Shown piece after piece: positions 1-7,038 of a DNA stretch of 15,812 bases; within the stretch, counting starts at the first letter, position 1; every line of letters begins with the position of its first letter. Source of the stretch: Phocaeicola_A sp964481755 (GTDB lineage Bacteria; Bacteroidota; Bacteroidia; Bacteroidales; Bacteroidaceae). The stretch lies in contig CAYZVH010000061.1 in assembly GCA_964481755.1 (NCBI GenBank), forward strand, positions 1-15,812. The letters run 5' to 3'. The notes beneath the pieces are model-generated. The model searched no databases, was not told the DNA's origin, and saw only the letters and a program-made list of their open reading frames with translations. Made by a program: the position numbers and the translations under genes.

Positions 1-137
1 ACATTTCCGGTACCACCCATTTGTGGCACCCCGGTTATTCGGCTGAGTATCAGCTAATCTGAGCCAATCGTTGTCGGTCTCCTTTCAACGGTAACGTTCA
101 TTGTCTCGTCGGGGAGGGAGTTTATCAGAAATTTATG
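1..137. other. Left-edge intergenic stretch, possible gene tail
   Basis: No full gene is visible here. On the plus strand a frame is open from base 3 to a TGA at 60-62 and would end in HPGYSAEYQLI. This could be the last 19 codons of a gene starting left of the window, but the other two forward frames also close within about 60 bases, so length gives no support. The rest is a leader before the GH43 gene. A short inverted repeat (AACG at 87-90, CGTT at 94-97) is too small to call an operator. Confidence 0.2.
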
Positions 138-145
138 TACTTTTG
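138..145 (+). promoter_or_regulatory. Bacteroidota-type -7 promoter element for the GH43 gene
   Basis: The sequence TACTTTTG fits the Bacteroidota sigma-factor -7 consensus TAnnTTTG exactly and lies 63 bases before the GH43 start codon. A matching -33 TTTG about 19-21 bases upstream is not present, so the promoter is either weak or activator-dependent. Activator dependence would suit a polysaccharide-induced enzyme, but that is inference. Confidence 0.5.
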
Positions 146-208
146 TAGCGTCGTTCGAGATGCATTGAGCGACCCTAAGACAACTATTAACATTTTAAAA
201 TCGCTACC

Positions 209-3200
209 ATGAAAAGAAGTATTCTGCTTTTCTTCTTCGCTTTGATGAGCTGGGCAACCAACGCCCAAGAGTTCCCCAAGGCTATCCTACCGGGAGACTA
301 TCCCGACCCGACCATCCTGCGGGACGGCAAAGACTATTACATGACTCATTCTCCGTTCATCTACACACCCGGATTCCTCATCTGGCATTCGCAGGATTTA
401 ATCAACTGGGAACCCGTATGCCGCGCCCTGAACCAATGGAAAGGCTCAGCCATGGCTCCCGACCTGGTGAAGTACAAAGACAAATACTACATCTATTTCC
501 CCGCCGACGAGACCAACTGGGTGACGTGGGCCACAGACATCAAAGGACCATGGAGCGACCCCGTTGACCTGAAGGTGACCGGCATCGACCCCGGACACAT
601 CGCCGATGCGGAGGGCAACCGCTACCTCTACGTGGACAAGGGTTACGTGATACGTCTCTCCGAAGACGGACTCTCAACCGTCGGAGAGAGACAGCAGGTC
701 TACGACGGATGGGCCATCCCCAACAAATGGAACGTGGAGTGCATGTGCCTGGAGTCGCCAAAGCTTAGCTATAACAACGGATATTACTACCTGACCTCTG
801 CCGAAGGCGGAACCGCCGGTCCTGCCACTAGCCACATGGTCGTCGCAGCCCGTTCGAAGAGCCCGACAGGTCCGTGGGAAAACTCTCCCTACAACCCCGT
901 GGTACACACCTACAGTTCCAGTGAGGGTTGGTGGTCCAAAGGTCACGGCACACTGATAGACGACATCAACGGCAACTTGTGGATGGTGTATCATGCCTAC
1001 GCCAACAACATGCATACCTTGGGCAGACAGACCCTGATAGAGCCTATGGAGTGGACCTCGGACGGATGGTACCGCCCTGCCACTACCCCCCGGCAGCTTC
1101 CGGCACCCAAATACGACCGCAAGATGGAACTCTCGGACAATTTCGACAAGGGAGAGCTCGGCCTGCAATGGACCTTCTGGAAAGAATACGAGCCCAAGAA
1201 ACTGTCCTTCGGCAAGCACTCCCTCACCATAGAAGCCAAAGGAACCTGTCCGGCCGACGGAAGACTCTTGCTGACGACAGCCACCGACAAGAACTACATC
1301 ATAGAGACCGAGGTGACCGTTGGCAAGGGTGCACAAGGCGGTCTGCTCTTATACTATAGCGACAAGGGCTATGCAGGGGTAACGTCCGACGGCAAGAAGT
1401 TCACCTTATACACAAACAAGGAGAAGATACAGACCATACCCAACAGCATTGGCAGACACTTCAACGTGCGCATACACAACCGCGCAAACAATCTGACCAT
1501 CGAGGTGAGCAAGGACGGAAAGGCTTGGCAAACCATAGCCGACAACCTGAGCGTGAAGAACATTAACCACAACAATTATGGAGGATTCTATGCCCTACGA
1601 CCAACCCTCTGCGCCATCGGCAAAGGCAAAGTCACCTACCACAGATTCAAATACGTGAACGGCGTACCCACTGAGAACGACATGAGCGCATACCTCATGG
1701 TGTTCCACCGCGACGATACACACAGCCTATACATGGCACTGAGCAGAGACGGCTATCACTTCACCGCTCTCAACGATGCCAACCCCATCATGGCCGGTGA
1801 CACTATAGCCAACCAAAAGGGCATACGCGACCCGCACATCTACCGGGGACCGGACGGAGCCTTCTATCTGGCCATGACCGATCTCCACATCTACGCACAG
1901 CGAGAAGGCAAGCGGGACACCGAATGGGAACGCGACGGCAAAACCTATGGATGGGGCAACAACAAAGGACTCGTGCTGATGAAATCGTGGGACTTGATAC
2001 ATTGGAGCCACAAGATTGTGGACATCAGCAGCCTCTCGCCGGAGTTTGCAGATATAGGATGCGCATGGGCACCGGAAACCATCTACGACGAGCAAGAGGG
2101 CAAGCTGATGATTTACTACACCATGCGGTTCAAGAACCTGCCCAACCGCCTCTACTACGTGTATGTGAACGACGAGTTCAATGAGCTGACCTCTGAACCA
2201 AAGCTGTTGTTTGAGTACCCCGACCGAGCCACGACAGCCATCGATGGCGACATCTGCCATGCCAACGGCAAGTACATCCTCTCCTATGTAGCCCACGAAG
2301 GGACTCCCGGCATCAAGCAAGCCGTCTCAGACCAGATAAACACTGGCTTCCAGTTCTCTCCGCGCTGGATAGACGAAGAGCCAAAATCCTGCGAAGCACC
2401 TAACGTATGGAAACGCATCGGCGAAGAGAAATGGGTGTTGATGTACGACAACTATGGACTCGAGAAACACAACTTCGGATTCGAGGAGACCTCGGACTTC
2501 GTCAACTACAAGCAGCTGGGACATTTCAATGACAGCATCATGTTCTCCACCAACTACGACCAGCCCAAGCACGGAGCTGTGGTACACCTGACCGATGCCG
2601 AGGCAAGGGCACTCGCCAAGCACTGGGGCCTCGATTACGACCTGTTGCCAAGCAAGGAATACGCCCGAGTGGCCGACAAGCCGCTCTATCGGGACCCTGT
2701 CTACGACGGAGCCGCCGACCCCATCGTGGTCTACAACAAGCAGAAGAACGTATGGTGGATGTTCTACACCAACCGTCGTGCCAACATGAAAGGCGGCAAG
2801 GGTGTGGAGTGGGTACATGGTACCCCCATCGGAATCGCCGAGTCCAAGGATGGCGGCGCTACGTGGAATTATCTGCAGGATGCCAACATCAACTATGGCA
2901 AGGATGAAGGCTACACTTACTGGGCACCGGACATCGTCGAGGAAGGTGGCAACTATCACATGTTCCTGACCGTTGTACCCGGGGTGTTCGACAACTGGAA
3001 ACATCCGCGTGAGATTGTCCACCTGCAGAGCACGAACCTCGTAGACTGGACGTTTGTCAACAAGTGCGAACTGGCCTCCGACCGTGTTATCGACGCCAGC
3101 CTCATCAAGAAAGATGATGGCACATGGCTGATGTACTATAATAATGAGGCAGATGGCAAGTCTATCTATTATGCAGAATCAAAAGACTTGATTCATTGGA

Positions 3201-3598
3201 CCGACCACGGCAAACTTATCCGCGACAAGCGTGGCGAGGGTCCCAAGGCATTTCGCTGGAAAGGCAAGTACTTCATGATAGTGGACAACTGGGACGGACA
3301 GGGAGTCTACACCTCCGACAATCTGGTGGATTGGAAACGTCAGCCACAGGAGATTCTCGACACGACAGGCGGCACCGGCACCGATGACGCCACCAACGGC
3401 AATCATGCCGACGTGGTGGTGAGAGGCGACAAGGCTTATATCTTCTACTTCACTCACCCAGAGCGTATCGCAGGCAACCGGCGCGACGACTATACCACCC
3501 GACGCAGCAGCGTGCAGGTGGCCGAGTTGGAATATCATGACGGCATCGTCACTTGCAATCGCAACAAACCAGTGTATATCAACCTGAATCAACAATGA
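209..3598 (+). CDS. Secreted multi-modular GH43 protein with three propeller domains
   Basis: Probably an exported xylosidase/arabinofuranosidase-type enzyme acting on xylan fragments. Residues 1-19 are a signal peptide (MKRS, hydrophobic core, TNA before Q20). Domain 1 (about 24-298) is a GH43 propeller: base D33 in YPDPT, pKa-modulating D127 in GIDPGH, acid E182 in CLESPK, and a late SKGHGT/YHAY region. Residues about 305-487 look like the beta-sandwich that follows many GH43 xylosidases. Domain 2 (about 494-805) has D541 in GIRDPH, APET at 621-624, D679 or D681 in AIDGD, and E729 in CEAPN. Domain 3 (about 825-1125) has D837 in AADP, APD at 906-908, D962 in VIDAS, and E1010 in GEGPK. Single-domain GH43 enzymes are usually 300-550 residues, so 1129 reflects real extra modules. 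The ATG at 209 is chosen because the signal peptide begins there. It is transcribed toward the radical SAM gene. Substrate and GH43 subfamilies cannot be fixed by eye. Confidence 0.9.
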   Translation: MKRSILLFFFALMSWATNAQEFPKAILPGDYPDPTILRDGKDYYMTHSPFIYTPGFLIWHSQDLINWEPVCRALNQWKGSAMAPDLVKYKDKYYIYFPADETNWVTWATDIKGPWSDPVDLKVTGIDPGHIADAEGNRYLYVDKGYVIRLSEDGLSTVGERQQVYDGWAIPNKWNVECMCLESPKLSYNNGYYYLTSAEGGTAGPATSHMVVAARSKSPTGPWENSPYNPVVHTYSSSEGWWSKGHGTLIDDINGNLWMVYHAYANNMHTLGRQTLIEPMEWTSDGWYRPATTPRQLPAPKYDRKMELSDNFDKGELGLQWTFWKEYEPKKLSFGKHSLTIEAKGTCPADGRLLLTTATDKNYIIETEVTVGKGAQGGLLLYYSDKGYAGVTSDGKKFTLYTNKEKIQTIPNSIGRHFNVRIHNRANNLTIEVSKDGKAWQTIADNLSVKNINHNNYGGFYALRPTLCAIGKGKVTYHRFKYVNGVPTENDMSAYLMVFHRDDTHSLYMALSRDGYHFTALNDANPIMAGDTIANQKGIRDPHIYRGPDGAFYLAMTDLHIYAQREGKRDTEWERDGKTYGWGNNKGLVLMKSWDLIHWSHKIVDISSLSPEFADIGCAWAPETIYDEQEGKLMIYYTMRFKNLPNRLYYVYVNDEFNELTSEPKLLFEYPDRATTAIDGDICHANGKYILSYVAHEGTPGIKQAVSDQINTGFQFSPRWIDEEPKSCEAPNVWKRIGEEKWVLMYDNYGLEKHNFGFEETSDFVNYKQLGHFNDSIMFSTNYDQPKHGAVVHLTDAEARALAKHWGLDYDLLPSKEYARVADKPLYRDPVYDGAADPIVVYNKQKNVWWMFYTNRRANMKGGKGVEWVHGTPIGIAESKDGGATWNYLQDANINYGKDEGYTYWAPDIVEEGGNYHMFLTVVPGVFDNWKHPREIVHLQSTNLVDWTFVNKCELASDRVIDASLIKKDDGTWLMYYNNEADGKSIYYAESKDLIHWTDHGKLIRDKRGEGPKAFRWKGKYFMIVDNWDGQGVYTSDNLVDWKRQPQEILDTTGGTGTDDATNGNHADVVVRGDKAYIFYFTHPERIAGNRRDDYTTRRSSVQVAELEYHDGIVTCNRNKPVYINLNQQ

Positions 3599-3633
3599 TT
3601 CATGGTATCATGAATCCGGACAAAAAGGATTAC

Positions 3634-3689
3634 TGACAGCTGCCGTACACGTGGATGACAATTGCCAAACACGTGTACGGCAATTGTCA
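3634..3689. repeat. Long imperfect inverted repeat (hairpin) between convergent genes
   Basis: TGCCGTACACGTG at 3641-3653 is the exact reverse complement of 3670-3682. After a 2-base mismatch the pairing resumes (TGACA at 3634-3638 with TGTCA at 3685-3689), giving 20-base arms with 18 matches around a 16-base loop. It starts 36 bases after the GH43 stop codon. It could end transcription from one or both converging genes, but no T-tract follows either arm, so terminator function is only a guess. It overlaps the 22-bp tandem repeats. Confidence 0.7.
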
Positions 3690-3712
3690 AACACATGGAT
3701 GGCAATTGTCAA
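3647..3712. repeat. Three tandem 22-bp repeats with palindromic CAATTG core
   Basis: Three adjacent 22-base units lie at 3647-3668, 3669-3690 and 3691-3712. Each starts ACACRTG and contains CAATTG flanked by a near-palindrome (TGRCAATTGYCA type). A fourth unit begins with ACAC at 3713-3716 and then stops. A degraded unit precedes the array at 3625-3646, sharing TGACA..TGCC in the same register. There are no unique spacers, so this is not a CRISPR. Origin (replication slippage, regulator binding array, or a small dispersed repeat) is unknown. Confidence 0.85.
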
Positions 3713-3733
3713 ACACCCTTAGAGACGGAGATT

Positions 3734-3780
3734 TTACATCATAAAGGCTTACTACTGACACCATTTAGTCTATGATGTAA
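3734..3780. repeat. Inverted repeat downstream of the radical SAM gene
   Basis: TTACATCATA at 3734-3743 is the exact reverse complement of TATGATGTAA at 3771-3780, leaving a 27-base loop. It lies 34 bases past the radical SAM stop codon on the minus strand. The AT-rich stem and long loop make it a weak terminator candidate; a binding site for a dimeric protein is equally possible. Confidence 0.45.
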
Positions 3781-3813
3781 CAACTTACAAATAGCGTTCG
3801 AGACCGATAGCTA

Positions 3814-4746
3814 TTAGTCTTGATAGTATTTTCCTTGGTATGAACCCAGAGACTTCATGCGGTTCCTCAGCAGGTTGGTGAACTCGTAGTTCTTCAGTCC
3901 CCAGTCGGGGGCGATGAGGAGTTCCTTGGGGGACTGGGAGAGGAAGCGGTCTATCACCAGGTCGGGACGAAGGTGCTCGAGATAGTGGATGACCAGATCA
4001 GCGTATTCCTCGGCAGTGTAGAGGTGGAACTGCTCGGGATGCTCAGCAAACTCATGGGCCATGCGGGTGCCACGAATCAGCTGTAGTTGGTGGAGTTTGA
4101 GGGTGGTGAGCGGCAAACGCGAGATTTGTCCGGCTTGGGCCATCAGCGCGTCGGGTTCCTCGCCAGGCAGGCCCAGGATGATGTGTCCACCGGTGATGAT
4201 GCCCCGCCCAGCGGTGCGACGCACGGCATCGGCAGCTACCTCGAAGGTATGGCCGCGGTTAATGCGCTGGAGGGTCTGGTTGTCGGTGCTCTCGATGCCG
4301 TACTCTATCATGAGGAAGACTTGGCGGCGGAGCGACTCGAAATAGTCGAGCAAGGCATCGGGGACGCAGTCAGGACGGGTGCCGACTACCAATCCCACTA
4401 CCCCATCGACCGACAGGGCCTCCTCATACTTGCGCTTCAAGTCGTCGATGCCAGCGTAGGTGTTGCTGTAGGCCTGGAAGTAGGCCAGGTACTTCATCTG
4501 CGGATATTTGTGGGCGAAGAACTGCTTGCCCTCCTCCAGCTGACGAGTGATGCTCTTGCCGGTGTCACAATAGGCGGGGTTGAAGGTCTGATTGTTGCAA
4601 TAGGTGCAGCCGCCCCACCCTACCGTGCCATCGCGATTGGGGCATGAGAAGCCTGCGTTCAGCGAAATCTTCTGGACCTTAAAGTCGAAGCGTTGCCTCA
4701 GGAACGCGTTAAACTCATTATACAAAGGTCGAACTTCTTCACTCAT
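3814..4746 (-). CDS. TIGR01212 / YhcC-type radical SAM protein
   Basis: A cytosolic iron-sulfur enzyme of the YhcC-like radical SAM family, whose reaction is not firmly established. The cluster-binding cysteines are C35, C47 and C50 in a C-x11-C-x2-C arrangement (SCPNRDG then GGCTYC). This spacing is typical of the YhcC/Elp3-like branch rather than the classic C-x3-C-x2-C. Further family landmarks are LAYFQAYSNTYA (87-98), VGTRPDCVPD (121-130), IEYGIES (147-153), GGHIILGLPGE (186-196) and LHQLQLIRGT (218-227). At 310 residues it has the usual length. No signal peptide or membrane helix is seen. The start is supported by AAGGAG seven bases upstream. It follows the LTA-synthase-like gene by 59 bp on the same strand, so cotranscription is likely. 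No direct link to xylan use is evident. Confidence 0.9.
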   Translation of the reverse strand: MSEEVRPLYNEFNAFLRQRFDFKVQKISLNAGFSCPNRDGTVGWGGCTYCNNQTFNPAYCDTGKSITRQLEEGKQFFAHKYPQMKYLAYFQAYSNTYAGIDDLKRKYEEALSVDGVVGLVVGTRPDCVPDALLDYFESLRRQVFLMIEYGIESTDNQTLQRINRGHTFEVAADAVRRTAGRGIITGGHIILGLPGEEPDALMAQAGQISRLPLTTLKLHQLQLIRGTRMAHEFAEHPEQFHLYTAEEYADLVIHYLEHLRPDLVIDRFLSQSPKELLIAPDWGLKNYEFTNLLRNRMKSLGSYQGKYYQD

Positions 4747-4753
4747 CGTGTTT

Positions 4754-4759
4754 CTCCTT
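4754..4759 (-). promoter_or_regulatory. Shine-Dalgarno sequence of the radical SAM gene
   Basis: On the minus strand AAGGAG stands seven bases before the ATG at 4746. Bacteroidota genes usually lack Shine-Dalgarno sequences, and the other genes here have AT-rich leaders instead. The motif supports the chosen start and suggests independent ribosome entry after the LTA-synthase-like gene. Confidence 0.5.
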
Positions 4760-4805
4760 GTTTCTCATTCATCCTAATCCTCCTCACCGAACCACCAAAC
4801 AGTGT

Positions 4806-6758
4806 TCATCGGTCACTGTCCGTTTTATCGCCGTTGCGCTGGCCCAGATCGGTATAGAGTTCCTGCAGGTAGGCTTTGGACCGAAGGATGAGACTATCGG
4901 CATCCGTGCCTTGCATGACGGCTGGCGAGCCGGCGATGTTGTCGTAGTAGACGAAGTTGCCTTCGGTGGCCATGCCCATGGCATCGGGTGTGGAGAAGAA
5001 GGCGAAATGGGGAGCATCGGGGTCGAGCAGGTCTTTGGAGTAGCGAAACTCGCTATGGTCGATGCCCAGCATACCCAGCACAGTGGCACAGATGTCCATC
5101 TGTGAGCCATAGGTCACCACTTGCCGCGGCTGTTTCACCGCACCGCCCAGCATGACGAGTGGAATCTGGTAGCGCCACTCCTGAATATTGTCCAGTTGAC
5201 GTGGATAGGCACCGAGATGGTCAGGGACAATCACCACGAGGGTGTTGTCCCAACAAGGTAGCTGCCGCAGTTGGTCAATGAAATGGCCGAGACAGTGGTC
5301 GGCGTAGGAGAAAGCGTTCAGTATGGGGTCGTCCAATTGTTTATAGTCGGGCACCTCAAAGGGTTCGTGGCTACTGCCGGAGAGGATAGCTTTGAAGAAA
5401 GGTTTTCTTTTCGTCGTAGATTCGTCTGCGTCCTCCCCGGGATTTTTTGAGGAGCCGTTGACGTTGGATACAGTCGCCGGGGCGGTCTCGGCTTTCAGCT
5501 CCTCCAGCACGCGGTCGTAGAGCGGACCATCCGCCACGCCCCACTTGCCGGTTACATATTTGCTAGCAAAGCGGTATTGGTCCGTCACTTGGTTATATCC
5601 CGAGCCCATGATGTAGGAACGCATATTGCTGAAGTCCGCGTCGCCGCCGTAGTAGAAGTGGGTGTCGTAGCCTTGCTTGCGCAGCGAGCTGGCCAACGAG
5701 GGGAGCGTGTTGCTGATGCGCGGTTGGTCCATCACACTGAGGGTTGGTTGCGCTGGCAAGCCGCCGAGCACAGACACCAGCGCCCGGTCGGTGCGGAAGC
5801 TGTTGGCGTAGAAGTTGGTGAAGTAGAGTCCCTCGCGGGTGTAGCTCTCCAGGTTGGGCACCACGCCTTTCACTCGTCCGCCCTCCTCCATCACAGCCTT
5901 GGAGAAACTCTCCAGACAGATTAGTATCACGTTGTAGTCGTGTTTCGCGGCATCCGGGCGCAGCGCCGTGCAACTCATCGTGCTAAACAGCCGCTGGGCC
6001 TCATCGTCGGCCATAAACCGATAGCGGGAGCCTATCTCCTCGTGATGAGCCATCGACTCGAAGAGACTGAACAGAGGGTTGACGGCAGCATGGTTGAGCC
6101 GCAGGTCGGGGGAATAGTAGACCGAACCTGTATGGTTGACACCCGTAGCGAAACCGCCACGGATGGGAATGATCAGCGCAGCGGTGAGCAGCAGCATGAG
6201 TCCCGTGTAGGCACATTTTTTCTTCACTGAAATCTGAGATACTGAGACAGGTTCGCCTCCGTTTCGCTTAGCGGCAAAAACAGACTTGCCTATTCTGTCG
6301 AATAAAAGATAGAAGCAGCCTGCCAAAACAAGGATGAGGGCGAAGAAGCCCAGCAGTTGCCAAGTGCTGACGCTAGCGAGGGCATCGGCAGGGGAAGTGC
6401 GCAGATAGAGCAACGGTGTGTCGTCCAACGGGAAGCCCCAGTAGCCGTAGAGGGCGATGTTGGCCACGAAGACGACGGCCGCCAACAGGGAGGCTACGGC
6501 AAACCACACGCGCCAAACCAACCGCACGACTTTGTGACGACACCAGACAGAAGCGATGAGTATCAGGGCGGGCAACGCACTGAAGTAGCCCGCTATGGCG
6601 AGGTCGAGCCGCAGACCATGGCCCGTCACAGCGATGTAGTCGCCTAGGCTCAAGTCAGTTATCAAACTATGGTACACGCCGAGGAAGAACACTTTGCTCA
6701 GCGCGCCCAGCAGCGTCCACGCCACAAACACCTTCAGGAAAGTCAACACCTGTCTCAT
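4806..6758 (-). CDS. LTA-synthase-like membrane phosphotransferase (sulfatase superfamily)
   Basis: An inner-membrane protein with an extracytoplasmic alkaline-phosphatase/sulfatase fold, related to lipoteichoic acid synthases and phosphoglycerol transferases. In Gram-negative bacteria such proteins are thought to move phospho-head groups onto envelope lipids or glycans; the substrate here is unknown. Five hydrophobic segments lie at about 8-28, 50-72, 80-104, 132-153 and 183-199. The catalytic domain starts near 274. E283 (ICLESF) is a likely metal ligand, T323 (FRTDRA) the likely nucleophile, W406 to D410 match the substrate-pocket region, H464 sits in SSHEPF, and D513-H514 (VPDHLG) are further metal ligands. 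All expected key residues are present. At 650 residues it has normal family length. Residues about 422-452 form a hydrophilic Ser/Asn/Glu/Asp-rich insertion. It is preceded by a promoter-like element and followed 59 bp later by the radical SAM gene. Confidence 0.88.
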   Translation of the reverse strand: MRQVLTFLKVFVAWTLLGALSKVFFLGVYHSLITDLSLGDYIAVTGHGLRLDLAIAGYFSALPALILIASVWCRHKVVRLVWRVWFAVASLLAAVVFVANIALYGYWGFPLDDTPLLYLRTSPADALASVSTWQLLGFFALILVLAGCFYLLFDRIGKSVFAAKRNGGEPVSVSQISVKKKCAYTGLMLLLTAALIIPIRGGFATGVNHTGSVYYSPDLRLNHAAVNPLFSLFESMAHHEEIGSRYRFMADDEAQRLFSTMSCTALRPDAAKHDYNVILICLESFSKAVMEEGGRVKGVVPNLESYTREGLYFTNFYANSFRTDRALVSVLGGLPAQPTLSVMDQPRISNTLPSLASSLRKQGYDTHFYYGGDADFSNMRSYIMGSGYNQVTDQYRFASKYVTGKWGVADGPLYDRVLEELKAETAPATVSNVNGSSKNPGEDADESTTKRKPFFKAILSGSSHEPFEVPDYKQLDDPILNAFSYADHCLGHFIDQLRQLPCWDNTLVVIVPDHLGAYPRQLDNIQEWRYQIPLVMLGGAVKQPRQVVTYGSQMDICATVLGMLGIDHSEFRYSKDLLDPDAPHFAFFSTPDAMGMATEGNFVYYDNIAGSPAVMQGTDADSLILRSKAYLQELYTDLGQRNGDKTDSDR

Positions 6759-6787
6759 CGTTTTCAGTTCTTTACTAATACGAGCGA

Positions 6788-6795
6788 CAAAGGTA
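6788..6795 (-). promoter_or_regulatory. Bacteroidota-type -7 element for the LTA-synthase-like gene
   Basis: Read on the minus strand this is TACCTTTG, a full match to TAnnTTTG. The start codon is 29 bases downstream, so the leader would be about 20 bases. No clear -33 TTTG is found at the usual distance. It probably drives both the membrane protein and the radical SAM gene. Confidence 0.5.
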
Positions 6796-6925
6796 GTAAT
6801 TTCTTTGGATAACGCACGTTTAGCCCAGAAACATGTTGAAAGATGGAGGGCCGGCAGCGGGGCTGACGTGCGAAGGATAGACTGCAGGCCTACAAGAACC
6901 GGGGAGGCAGCGAGCGACCAAGCGC

Positions 6926-6962
6926 AAAAAGGCGGCGGGAACCACTAGAGTCCTCGCCGCCT
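6926..6962 (-). terminator. Rho-independent terminator of the xylan operon
   Basis: On the minus strand a GC-rich stem (GGCGGCG pairing with CGCCGCC, arms 6955-6961 and 6931-6937) is extended by three more pairs past a single bulged base and followed directly by five T (6930-6926). It lies 77 bases after the xylanase stop codon and before the next promoter, so it separates the xylan operon from the downstream genes. The plus-strand side lacks a T-tract, so it works in one direction. Confidence 0.8.
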
Positions 6963-7038
6963 CAAAACTAATATACCAATTATTCACATAGCGAATCTAT
7001 GCAAGGGGGTTGTCGAGACAAACCCACAGGTGCTACAA

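Larger units (their letters stand above)
6759..7038. other. 280-bp intergenic region between the xylan operon and the LTA-synthase-like gene
   Basis: It contains the promoter-like element for the LTA-synthase-like gene (6788-6795) and the terminator of the xylan operon (6926-6962). A small stem (CATAG at 6987-6991 with CTATG at 6997-7001) and a short hairpin at 7010-7021 lie between the GH10 stop codon and the terminator. No convincing coding sequence is seen; an open plus-strand frame across 6694-6948 runs antisense through the start of the membrane protein gene and has no family features. Confidence 0.6.

Noticed and set aside
674..1336. Open frame antisense to GH43 domain 1
   Set aside because: Covers the catalytic core of a clear GH43 domain; composition is what a reversed reading of that gene would give.
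3625..3718. CRISPR array
   Set aside because: The 22-base units are directly adjacent with no unique spacers, and no cas gene is present.
4087..4647. Open frame antisense to the radical SAM gene
   Set aside because: Mirrors the conserved cysteine region of a clear radical SAM protein and shows no independent coding signs.
7007..7025. Second terminator just after the xylanase stop codon
   Set aside because: The hairpin has only about four firm pairs and no T-tract; the stronger terminator at 6926-6962 explains the operon end.
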